The notes beneath the pieces were generated by a model. That model made no database searches and was not told the origin of the DNA. It saw only the letters and a program-made list of their open reading frames with translations. From assembly GCA_019454045.1 (NCBI GenBank), contig SKCR01006518.1, forward strand, positions 124,001-188,000: a DNA stretch of 64,000 nucleotides, written 5' to 3'. A program made the position numbers and the translations under genes. Below are positions 33,016 through 43,700 of the stretch, piece by piece (position 1 is the stretch's first letter; the number at the start of each line of letters is the position of its first letter). The stretch is from Zanthoxylum bungeanum. Taxonomy: Eukaryota > Streptophyta > Magnoliopsida > Sapindales > Rutaceae.

Positions 33016-35981
33016 TGTTAGGGTTGGTGCTCGGAGTGCCAATCCGGATCGTATTTATATCCGATTCATGAATATGAACAATTCATTTTTTCATAATATT
33101 ACTTATTTATGGTAGTACTTCTTGCTTTTATATACATATTCGATCTAATTACGATTAGATTGAAACTAAATATGATTTATAATGTAGTGCGCAGTTACAA
33201 AGTAATTTGTAATTGACATTGGGAAGTGTCACTACTAGAAATATATTATCAAATAAAGTTCCTGGTCAAGATTTACTAACACGGGTTGGTTAGTAAATTT
33301 TGTTGAGACCAGTACACATCGTATATCGAGACTTGGTCCGATGGTTTATCCCAATGAACCATGAGTCTGGGGAAACTCGTATAGACGTGTAGGTGTTTAT
33401 AGTGGATAAACACTGAACGACTTATTGAAGATTTCCTAAAAGATGAGACACTAACGTCAATAGGAATCTTCTCGGGTTGAGTGAGCATAGTGATCCTTCG
33501 ACTTGTGGTACCACTGTGGATGTATGAGGTATCCTCCACACTTTGATGGCAGTCATGTCATCGATCTATTTAGATCAGACCTCCGTCTGTTCATTGGGTG
33601 TGGACTGATCCTCAGGATATCCTGTGCATATAAAGATAAGATCTGTTAGTTCTGTGTACAGAGCATAGATATTCAATGTGCGATTAGCAATCTGTTAAAT
33701 CCATGGGCCTATGGTACACTGTAGAAGTTAGTTCTAAGTGTTATTAAAAGATTGCTAATAGAGTCGTCGACGAGATTATATCTATAGAGATTTGACATGT
33801 TTATCTATATCTCTGGGATAACCCGGATACCTGTGACGGAGGGATTATACATATGCGATGACCTTGACCTGTATGGTTCAGAGTTTTTACCCGTGTTCGT
33901 CATAATTTATGGGTGGGTAGATTATGGACACGAAATTAGATTTCGTGACGGATATGCCTGAACCTAAAGAGTATCACTAATGAAATATACTCATAGGACA
34001 CTATGGCAACTTTTATAAATAATATTGATTATTTATAAGTCGTTTAACGGTTGAACGATAATACATGCGTTTGGGATCTTTCGGTCATTTATTAAATATC
34101 AAATTGTGATATTTGATATTTATAATTAATATATGTATTTTGATTATTTAATGTAAATATAATACATATATTTAAGATATTTGTAGTTAATTATTTGATT
34201 TTTTAAATGTTAAATAATTAAATTGATTAAATAATAAATATCTTTTTACTTTATTAAATTAAGTTAGATGGCTTATTTTAATTGGTTGGAATTAGGGGTG
34301 GCAATGGGCCGGGCCGAGCCGGGCTTTTACAAGCCCGGCCCTAGCCCGGCCAACCAAAAAAAGCCCGGGCCCGTGAAAAGCCCGGCCCGGGTGCCTTACG
34401 GGCCGGGCTTGGGCCGGGGCTTTTTTTAGGCCCGAATTTTAAAAAAAAATTAAAAAAAATACAAATATAAAATATATTTACACTATATATAAAGACAATT
34501 TATAAATAAATCACAATTTTATTGATAAATTAACAATTTAAATACTAAAAATAAATAAAAATGATACAAGCATATTAAAAAATATATATATTTATGTTTT
34601 TTTTTTTTTTTAATTTTGGCCCGGCCCGGGCTTTTAAGCCCGCGGGCCGGGCTTGCCGGCCGGGCCGTGGGCTTTTTTGCCACCCTTAGTTGGAATGACC
34701 ATTTTTAATTGGTATAAATGGCTTGATTTAATTAGTTTAAGTGTGGTATTTAATGGATAAAAACAACATTTTTAATTAAATCATTTTCCAACATTTATTT
34801 AATGAAATAAAAAATTGAAAAATGCTTGATATTTTTCTAGGATTTTCGGCCACATGCTAGAAAATATATAAGCCTTGATTTTCATTTTTTGTTTTATTAT
34901 CCAAGAACCCTAAAATCAAATATAAAGTAAGGTTAAGAGAAAAAGAGAAGGAAAAGAAGAAAAGCTTGGAATCTTGGTAATTTTGAAAGTTTTTCTTTAC
35001 TTTCTTCTTCATGAAAAATATTTCTATGACTCTAGGCTTCAATATGTGTAGCTTAGATCTTTCTCTACTCCTTTGTGTTTGTATTTTGATGGTTGGGAAC
35101 TTGGTAGAAAGATGAAAGCATGTATGTTAAAAAGATTGCTTGAAATTAGTTCTTAAGCACTCTTTTAGCCATTTGGTGGTGATGTTGTCATTCTAGAGTT
35201 GCTTAGCCACTCATAAATGACCTACAATTATTCTTGAGTTGTTTCATGGTGGTGAGACTTGTTTGGTGTAGTAAGGATTGAATTAAAGTGTTGAAATTTA
35301 TTAATTTGGTGTTAATTGACCAATTGGATAATTTTGAGAAATTAGGGTTCATAACCCCCTCCAATGTGGGGATTTTCATATATGTGTTAGTTAATGATGT
35401 ATCTATGATGCATATTAATTTTGGTGTTGATTGGACTTGATCTTGAATGGTTTTGAACCAATTTGAACTAAGGTATAATTCTTGGAAACTTGAGGGACCT
35501 CTCGGCATTTTTGAAAAATTGTTTTCTTGAATTGTAATTTTTATTTTGACATGTATGACATGTATAAATCATTTTGGTAGTGATTGGGAATCACTTAATT
35601 ATGTATTTGGCAAATTAGGACTAAAATGATCAAAATGTAAAGTTTAGGGTCATTTTCATAATTACTGAAAAATCTGGAAATTTTTCAATTTCTGTTTTTA
35701 ATGTATATTTGATGTAAAAATCATTTTGGTTATAATTGGAAATCACATAAGCTTGTTTTGAACAATCTAGGACTAAAATGATGAAAATGGAAAGTTTTGG
35801 GATCTTATGGTAATTTACTGAAATTATGATTTTTTGGTTATAAAATTTCTGTTTTTGAGTATTGAGTGATAAAAATAAATAAATTTATTTTAATTACTCA
35901 AGAAAAATTACAGAAATGGAAAATTTTGATTTTCCCGCATTCCGATGTGTAACCCGTGTATTTTTGCCCAAAACCCCAACA
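33016..35981 (+). repeat. 3' LTR of the LARD-like element, with MITE inserted
   Basis: TGTTAGGGTT to CCCAACA, followed by AATAC. It is about 2.57 kb without the 396-bp MITE and its extra target copy. A gap near 33180 (about 50 bp relative to the 5' LTR) is present. Confidence 0.88.
34293..34688. mobile_element. hAT-type MITE, 396 bp
   Basis: Ends TAGGGGTGGCAA and TTGCCACCCTTA are inverted repeats, with a perfect 8-bp duplication GTTGGAAT on both sides (34285-34292, 34689-34696). The ends are rich in GGGCCGGGC; the centre is AT-rich and non-coding. The 5' LTR at about 12205 shows the unoccupied site. Confidence 0.9.
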
Positions 35982-37645
35982 AATACATCACTATATGCTT
36001 CACTAATGATAACAACTCACTAATGAAAAATATAGTTTTAGAGAATATCAAACTTACCGAATAAGGTTGATTCCAAGATCCAATTTTCTCATTCTTGTTG
36101 AAAATATAGAGAACTTCTAAAGTTTCTCTCGTAAATACTTTCTTTAGGTTAATTTTCTTATGCTTTGCCTATCAAAAAATTATTCAAGCTTGTCTTTTAT
36201 AATCAAACTTATGTATTTTTAATTAATAAAAGTTCTAATCAACTTTTATATTGGCTTAATCTAATTTGTCCAAATATGCATATTATGTGTAACTAATCAA
36301 CTTTGTCTACCACTTTGATTTAATCAAATTAAATCTAAACAAAAGTTTAACCACTTGATTAATCCAATTAAATCAAATCAAATACACTTATTATTGCAAA
36401 TTTTGTAATTACTAAAATATCCTCCCATGGTAGAGATATTTATGAAATTACAACAAAGTCCTTCTGTGATTATTAATTTGAATTAATCTAATTAACCCAA
36501 ATTGGTCAAATAAATAATTAATGTGATCTAATAATACTTAATTAATTTGATTGATAATTAGAATATCAAATATTATTTATTATCAAATATTATCAGCTTC
36601 CCGAATGATCAACGAGTACACTTTATATTGTAGGACTCTCTAAGTTCAGACACGTTTGTCATATAAGTCTAGCTTATTTGTACGCAATTTGACCACCTTC
36701 GAAGTTGCGAATAACACGAAAGACCTTTATGAACTATACAAGTCGAGGTCATCACATATGTTTAACAATCCCTCCGTCGTAGGCTATTCGAGTTGTTCTT
36801 AGGAAACATATATTATACTCTCAAGTTTCCAAGGCACACATCTCATATTGTCGACATTTCCACGATTATTTACAATAAATCAGAACATTATTTCTGATAT
36901 ATATGTCATCAAACCTAGGTGATTGGCTTTGGCCAAAGCCTTATGAGTCTTGACTCACTAACATGGATATTTTGACCCCTTATGGTACACATACAGGCCG
37001 ACAGATTCTATCTTGATACACACTTAATTAACGAGTGCATCGGTCCTCATTCAACGAACATCTAGCGATCAGACTATGAAGGTCTTTGACATATATGACA
37101 TAAAAGTGTGAAGGATTACACATAAAATCAATGTTATCCTATAGTCAAAAGATCACATATGCTATTCGACACGAGGAGATTCTTATTGATGGTGGTGTGA
37201 ACTTCCAACTATTAGGAATCACATGTGATTCATTCAGTATTCCCTCCAACAAATACTTGCACGTCTATACGAGCTTTCATTGCTCATGGTCCATTGGGTT
37301 AGACTGTTGTAACTTCAATTTCAATATACGACATGTGCTAGTCTTCCAGGTTATAGGAATTCGACCGTATTTCAAAAACCAACGACTAAGAATATTTACT
37401 TTAAGAATAGTTTATAATAGTATTATTATCCCAATGTCGGACCACCCAATGTCAAGTATTACCACATGACTATTCTAAGATTGATGTCATTCCCGGCATA
37501 TTTATATATCAAACTTATATGCATTATGACATAATAATTACCATTAACAAGGCTGAAGTGAAAAGATAATTATTTTATTAATAAATTATAAAATATAATG
37601 TACAATACATTATTCAGATTGGCTCTCCAAGCACAAACTCTTATA
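35982..37645 (-). repeat. Old minus-strand copia LTR, 5' part
   Basis: Continuation of 10187-10896 after removal of the LARD. Parts match the reverse complement of the LARD LTR (the CAAGTCGAGGTCATCACATATG region near 36745; GAGGAGATTCTTATTGATGG near 37180). The minus-strand start (near 37645) is degraded. Confidence 0.6.
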
Positions 37646-37664
37646 AACTCCTGCTTACTTAGTG

Positions 37665-37773
37665 TCAATCTGGATGGTACCGAAGTCTCATCTCATCCAC
37701 ATGCTTATCGAATAACTTAAGAGATAATGCCTTAGTAAGCGGGTCTATTATGTTGTCTTATCCTTGAACCTTC
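37665..37773 (-). pseudogene. Copia RNase H C-terminal remnant
   Basis: The minus strand reads KVQG, a stop, then DNIIDPLTKALSLKLFDKHV and DEMRLRY, the terminal D-N-I-x-D-P-L-T-K block of copia pol, followed closely by the LTR. This identifies the old element, and by LTR resemblance the LARD, as copia-related. Confidence 0.75.
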
Positions 37774-39253
37774 AAAACCACTATGTCTTAGTTGGATACA
37801 CGTAGTCCGATAATAGGAAATGCAATTATTGATCTACTTTAGACTATAACTCTTAGAAACAAATAAATACTATTTCAGTGAATTCTGAATCTTTGAGTTG
37901 AATTTTATCTTGAGAATGTTTCAATTTAAGCACTTATCAATTTTAGTCTAGTTCAGACTTTAGGTTTGATGTTGAGACATCATAATTAAGATTGTTCGAT
38001 AGAATGTATGACCACATGCCTAGACATATATCATTAATGCAATATCCACGGGCTAGTTGGTTAGAAATAGCTACCTATAACTGTTAAGTGTGAAGCTATC
38101 CGTGAGTAATATGGGCATATGTACCACCAGTTTGTAGAGGAAGATCTACCGTGAGAAAAGGGTTACCTTAATAGGTAGTGTGAAAGCTCGTAATGTGATT
38201 AATTTATGAAAATGACAAGCTCTTAATGAGTTTCATAAATAGTCATAATTTTATAAAATTCTTCCTACTTAATCCAAAATATAATCCTAAGTAGATTTTC
38301 ACCATATTTATATCAATATTTTACTCATCTCTATACCAACATTAAATTTTTTTTAACACATCATGAACAATGAAATTGTTAACGTGTTTTTTTTTTTTTA
38401 ACGATTGAACTTTAAAAATATTTATAAGTCATTGTTCATGTGAACAATTTTTTTTTTAAAGGGTTGTAAATGTTCAAATATATTTTAGGTATGTAAAATG
38501 ACATTGTAATCATGAGCGAGTATTTATAACTTTCATTATAAATGAAAAATGTGATTGAGTATTGTGCATGTGATTGACATTGTGACTAAAAAAATATGAT
38601 TGAGTATTCATAAATCATTGTAATTGAGAAATATGACATAAAATTATGTATGTGAATGACATTGTGAATGAGTTGTATGTGTGAATATGATTGTGATTGT
38701 TGCAATATAACGACTTTGATGCTGATTTTGATCTTGTAGAAATCCTAATTTAATATTGTATCATATAGGTCCTTCAATTAACTTTTTTTATCCTGAATTA
38801 GGATCCGAGTCCGATAATCTGATTCTCTACTTCTAGATTTAGAGATTCTCTACCTTTGGCTTTAGTCAATTCTGTGGGAAATTATTAAAAAAAAATCATT
38901 CAAGAAACAATCTGGATCGACTACAGCTAGCTCTAACACACACATTTGGTATATCAATAAGAAACTTGATAGAGAAAATAATTATTTGAATTTGGACTTC
39001 AACCAACATTGAGCGCTCCGATGTAGGAGGTGGTATATCATGTGTCGGATATATATGTCAGCTCTCTCACAGCAGCTGGGTCCGTCAGTCACAGAAACAT
39101 ACTCGTGTAGAATTTCCTTCAATTTAATTTTTCCAATAGGATTTTATTTGAATTCTGAGAAAATCCAATATTCCATTAATCCAGAATCATATCTATAATA
39201 CAATTGACATTGGTACATCAATTCAATTCCCTTATGAGACATCCAATTCTAAC
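37774..39253. other. Decayed spacer upstream of the copia remnant
   Basis: AT-rich, with no recognisable ORF, RNA gene or repeat boundary. It is presumably the rest of the decayed minus-strand copia pol plus unrelated sequence. Confidence 0.4.
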
Positions 39254-39921
39254 TAGACTTGCTAAGCCGGACCGAACTTTAACCAAATTCTGGTCCTAAC
39301 TTATGTAATAAGTTCATGCCTAAAGATATGAGAGGGTTAGGCAGGATCTTGGACCGCTTGGACTGAGGCCAAGCTTAGGCCTGATTTTCTTATAAAAAAA
39401 ATTAATTAATTAAATAATATTATTTTTTTATTAAAAAAATAATAATAAAAATTTGACATAACTCACCTAAAAAAAATTCAAAAGTTTAGATCATGTAAAA
39501 TATAACATAAGTTCTAAGTGTCCAAAAAAAAAAAACACTAATGATAAAATAATAAGTAATACTAATATAACTTAAACAAATATAAAAAAATAAAATAAAA
39601 TAAAGCACAAAATTGACAAAAAAAACATCAACATCAAACAATTAAGGATTCAAGGTAAAGAAATTAAGGAAGAGTGACTGAGGAAGAAAAGGAGGAGGAG
39701 CCGGTTTACTCTTTAGTTTTTTTTATTATTATTATATAGGTTAAGGATTGGGCTACGAGGGGACTTTGTTTTTAAAAGTCCTGATCGAGGACCAACAATT
39801 AGTGGGCCTTAATTTTCAAGCCCCCTGCCCCAACCTTCGCACTGAGGGCTGAGATGAAACCAGATGAGCCCGGGCTTGCCTGGATCGGGCTGGGATGGCC
39901 CAAACCACTTTGTCAAGCCTA
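39254..39921. mobile_element. Probable hAT MITE-like element, 668 bp
   Basis: The left end TAGACTTGCTAAGCC and right end TTTGTCAAGCCTA are imperfect inverted repeats. The flanks ATTCTAAC and ATTCTACA match in six of eight positions. GC-rich ends surround an AT-rich centre, as in the element at 34293. Confidence 0.5.
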
Positions 39922-40719
39922 ATTCTACAAACAAAAATTCACCAAAATTTCCAATACGAATACAAAATCAACCTCAACAATAAAATTGAGTAAAAGGATC
40001 AAGAAAATAGTCAAAATCCACAAAAATCATCACTAAAAAAAATATTGCGAAAAACAGAGCCGCTAGAAAACCCTGCACGGCTAAGACACAAGAAAATTTC
40101 CCTAATAGATAAAGATAGATAATCTGTTTCAACCAAATAAAAAAAAAAAAAAAAAAGAAGACAGATAATTATAGCACGGAGGAGGATCTTTTTGGTATTC
40201 AATTAAAGTTGGCAAATAATTAAAATCTAGTCATGGCATGGCAAGATTGAATGCCGTCAAAACACATGCTAGATTCAGAAGCTAGAAGACCTACACGCAA
40301 GTATGAATATATATCATGTCTTAGTTCAACAGGGCATAAAATATTTCCCATATTGACATCAAAACCACCATGAGAAACTGAGAACTATTTTTTGAATGAT
40401 GGTAATAGTTCAAATAAACTCAGCTATGAACTGATTTCCATAGGAAAATATCAATGAAGATGCAATGTCAAAGAGCCTTTCTCAGCAGGTTAAATTAATT
40501 TCACTAGTGAAATTCATGCATGCTCCAAGCAAATAAGAATATATAAACCTGGTATCAACTCCGAGAAGGTAGTTCCAACGGAATACCATTTATGACTATT
40601 TTGCTAAACATTGATAGCTGTGTTTCAAAAGCATAAAAAAGTTGAGTTAAAAACAGGTAGATCCGAATTCAGTTTTTAGGGGACAAAACACTCCTCCACG
40701 AGGACAACATGAAAAATCT
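39922..40719. other. Region downstream of RPS15, no gene seen
   Basis: It probably includes the 3' UTR of the minus-strand RPS15 gene. No polyadenylation site can be fixed and no other ORF is convincing. Confidence 0.4.
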
Positions 40720-43700
40720 TCACTTCAGAGGAATGAACCTAGAAGAATGGTAGCACCAATACCAGGTCTTCCGTGCTTGACTGGGCGTATGAGATTGAGA
40801 ACTCAGCTAGGTAATGTCCAATCATTTCGGGCTTAATTCGACTTGATTAAAGGTCTTGCCGTTGTAAACACCAATTATGCTTCCAATCATTTCAGGTACT
40901 ATGATCATGTTGCGAAGGTGAGTCCTAACTGGTTCAGGTTTCTCACCTGGTGGTGCCTCCCGTTTCTGTTTCAGGCCATCAAATAATAAATTCCCAAGCC
41001 ATTAATATGAATACAATTCCAACTGAAACTGAAGCGAGCATAAATAAAAGACAGTGAATTCCCTGTAACATGAACAATATAAAATAATAACACGGAGCTA
41101 TCAAACAATTGTCCAGAAATCTCAAAGAAAATATTGGCAAAGCATTGACAAGTTGAGAAAGATCCTACTCTAAGATGCAGCATTACTTCAGCGACAATAA
41201 TTTGAAAAATGCATAATTTTCCATGAAATGATTAAATAATTGACTTAGAATCAACAAAAGTTGGCACAAAAGCTTCTAATTGATAAGATTCCATAAATCA
41301 AGATAATTGAAGGGAGAAAATCAAGGAATATCCTTTTTGAATCCTTTGTAATTATATCTTTTATCTAGTAGTTAATCTCTTTCCTATTTCAAATTTCAAT
41401 CATTATGTATTTATAGTACTAAATGTCATTGTAAATAATAAGAGAAAATATATTCTTCTTCAACTTGTCCTCTTCAATTCCACATGGTATCAGAGCCCAG
41501 ATCCCTTCTCTAATTTTTTCTACACAATCTTCAACCAACCCTGCCTGGCTTCTCGACAGTGGAGCCCTCACATCATGTCACTACTGATCTCAACAACCTC
41601 GCTCTCCACCACCTTATAACGGCACTGATGAAATAATGATTGGGACGGCACTGCACTCCCCATTCCCCCATGGTTCTACCTCTCTTAATACTTTAACTAA
41701 CTCCTTTACATTATCTAATGTGTTATATGTTCCCCCATATGAAACGTAATCTCATCTCCATTTCTCATTTTGCAAGTCCAACAACACTTCCATTGAGTTC
41801 TTACCATCTTCTTTTCATGTGAAGGATCTTCGCACGGGGGCAATTCTGTTACAGGTCGGACTAACGATGGTGTTTACGAATGGCCGACCTCCCCCACTCA
41901 GTCGCCTCCAATCGCCTTTTCAAGTGTCAGCACCTCTGTACCTGAGTGGCATCATCGGCTCGGGCATCCTCGTCGTCCATCTTTAAACGAATCCTGTCTT
42001 CTTTTAATTCTGCTGTTTCTATTTCCCTCTATCAAATTTCATTGTAATGCTTGCCAATGCAATAAAAGTCACAAATTACCGTTCTCTTCCTCTACTCTCA
42101 CTACATCTGCACCTCTTGAAGTTATATATACAGACTTATGGACTTCCCGGTCTACTCCTTCGATAACTTCAAATACTACATAATCTTTATCGACCATTTC
42201 ACCAAATACATATGGCTTTTTCCCATAAAACGAAAATCTGACACCCGTGATGTCTTTGTGCGCTTCAAGGCACTAGTCGAAAAATTCTTCCAACGCCCTA
42301 TCATATCACTCTACTCTGACAATGGGGGGGAATACCAAGCCCTCTCTTCCTTCTTAACATTACATGGGGTCTCCCATCTCACTTCCCCTCCTCATACTCC
42401 TGAACACAATGGGTACTCTGAACGTCGTCATCGACATATCGTCGAGACAGGTCTTTCTCTTCTTACTCACTCCTCCATGCCTCTCTCATATTGGCCATTT
42501 GCACTCTCCACTGCTGTCTATCTCATAAATCGCATGCCTACACCAACCTTAAACCACAACTCTCCTTATCTCAAACTCTTCGGTCATTTACCGAACTACT
42601 CGAAACTACGCAGCTTTGGCTGTCTCTGCTACCCTTGGCTCCGTCCTTACACATCTCACAAACTGAGTCTCGGTCCTCTCCCTGTGTCTTCGTCGGATAT
42701 TCTCTCACTCAGCGGGCTTATCTATGTCTCGAGCCGTCCACCAATCGGCTTTACACCTCTCGACATGTCCGCTTCGTTGAGACACTTTTTCTTTTGCCAC
42801 CTATCCTGTGTCCACTTCTCGTGCCATTCCTCACACCATCTCTGAATGGTGTTCCATGACATTACCAGTACTGGAGTCACCCTTGCAGAATACCGACCCT
42901 GCACCCCCACAAATCCGCACCACTTAATCCCCATATCCGACCACAACCTCCATCTAACATTACCATCACTTCTCAAACCCCAACCGACCACATCGGTCCT
43001 GTCGGACATAACCAATCCAGGGCATCCTCATCTATTACCAATCAAACCAATCCTGGCCGACCACATACACGGCCTGAATTACCACACCTACCCAATCACT
43101 CAAACATCAACCGACCCCATATGAATCCAAGTCAACCACCCCTCGCCGACAACCCACGGTCCAACCGACCTCATACAACCAGCCCGATCACAACCCAACC
43201 CAACTACACAGCCCACGACCCTCCGCCTGCTCAATCCCGACCACCAACGAACACCACCACACCAACACATACCGACCACTAGATCACTCAACTATGACAC
43301 CGTGACCGACCACCCAAACACCGACCCAACACATGAACACTCAACCACACCCACGAGACCGACCACACTACCAACGAACACCGACATGAACCCTCAACTT
43401 CACCACCCATACCCAACCACCCATAACCGACCACCCCCATCATGCACCATCCATCTCACCCCGTGTCATTGTCACACGTTCCAAAAACAACCTCCACAAA
43501 ACCAATACAAAAACTTAACCTCCACGCCCAGCTTCAGCAACCTAATCTAGAACCCAACACCATTACCCAAGCCCTCAAGGACCCTAAGTGGCGCCATGCT
43601 CTGTCAGAGGAGTACAATGCTCTTCTTCATAATGGGACATGGGAACTAGTGCCCACCCCGTCCCGACCAAAACCTGGTCGCTGTTGTAAGTGGATCTTTC

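Larger units (their letters stand above)
10897..35981 (+). mobile_element. Large LTR retrotransposon with almost no coding sequence (LARD-like), heavily nested
   Basis: Two LTRs starting TGTTAG and ending CCCAACA (10897-13484, 33016-35981) are flanked by a 5-bp AATAC duplication (10892-10896, 35982-35986). A degenerate tRNA-Met-type primer site follows the 5' LTR and a purine tract precedes the 3' LTR. No gag or pol is recognisable in the element's own internal sequence (13485-14940, 28437-29101, 30916-33015). It is probably copia-related: a diverged relative of its LTR sits next to a copia pol tail at 37665. Athila copy 2, an inverted Athila arm, a solo LTR and a hAT MITE are nested inside. 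Confidence 0.8.

Noticed and set aside
37131..37469. 112-codon plus-strand ORF
   Set aside because: It falls inside the old minus-strand copia LTR and shows no similarity to known domains.
42138..43015. Frameshifts in copia pol considered as programmed frameshifting
   Set aside because: There are many breaks scattered over protease, integrase, RT and RNase H, without a slippery-site pattern; decay or sequence errors explain them better.
43100..43550. Overlapping Pro/Thr-rich and Trp/Gly-rich ORFs on both strands
   Set aside because: They lie in the variable linker between copia integrase and RT; C-rich repeats keep frames open by chance.
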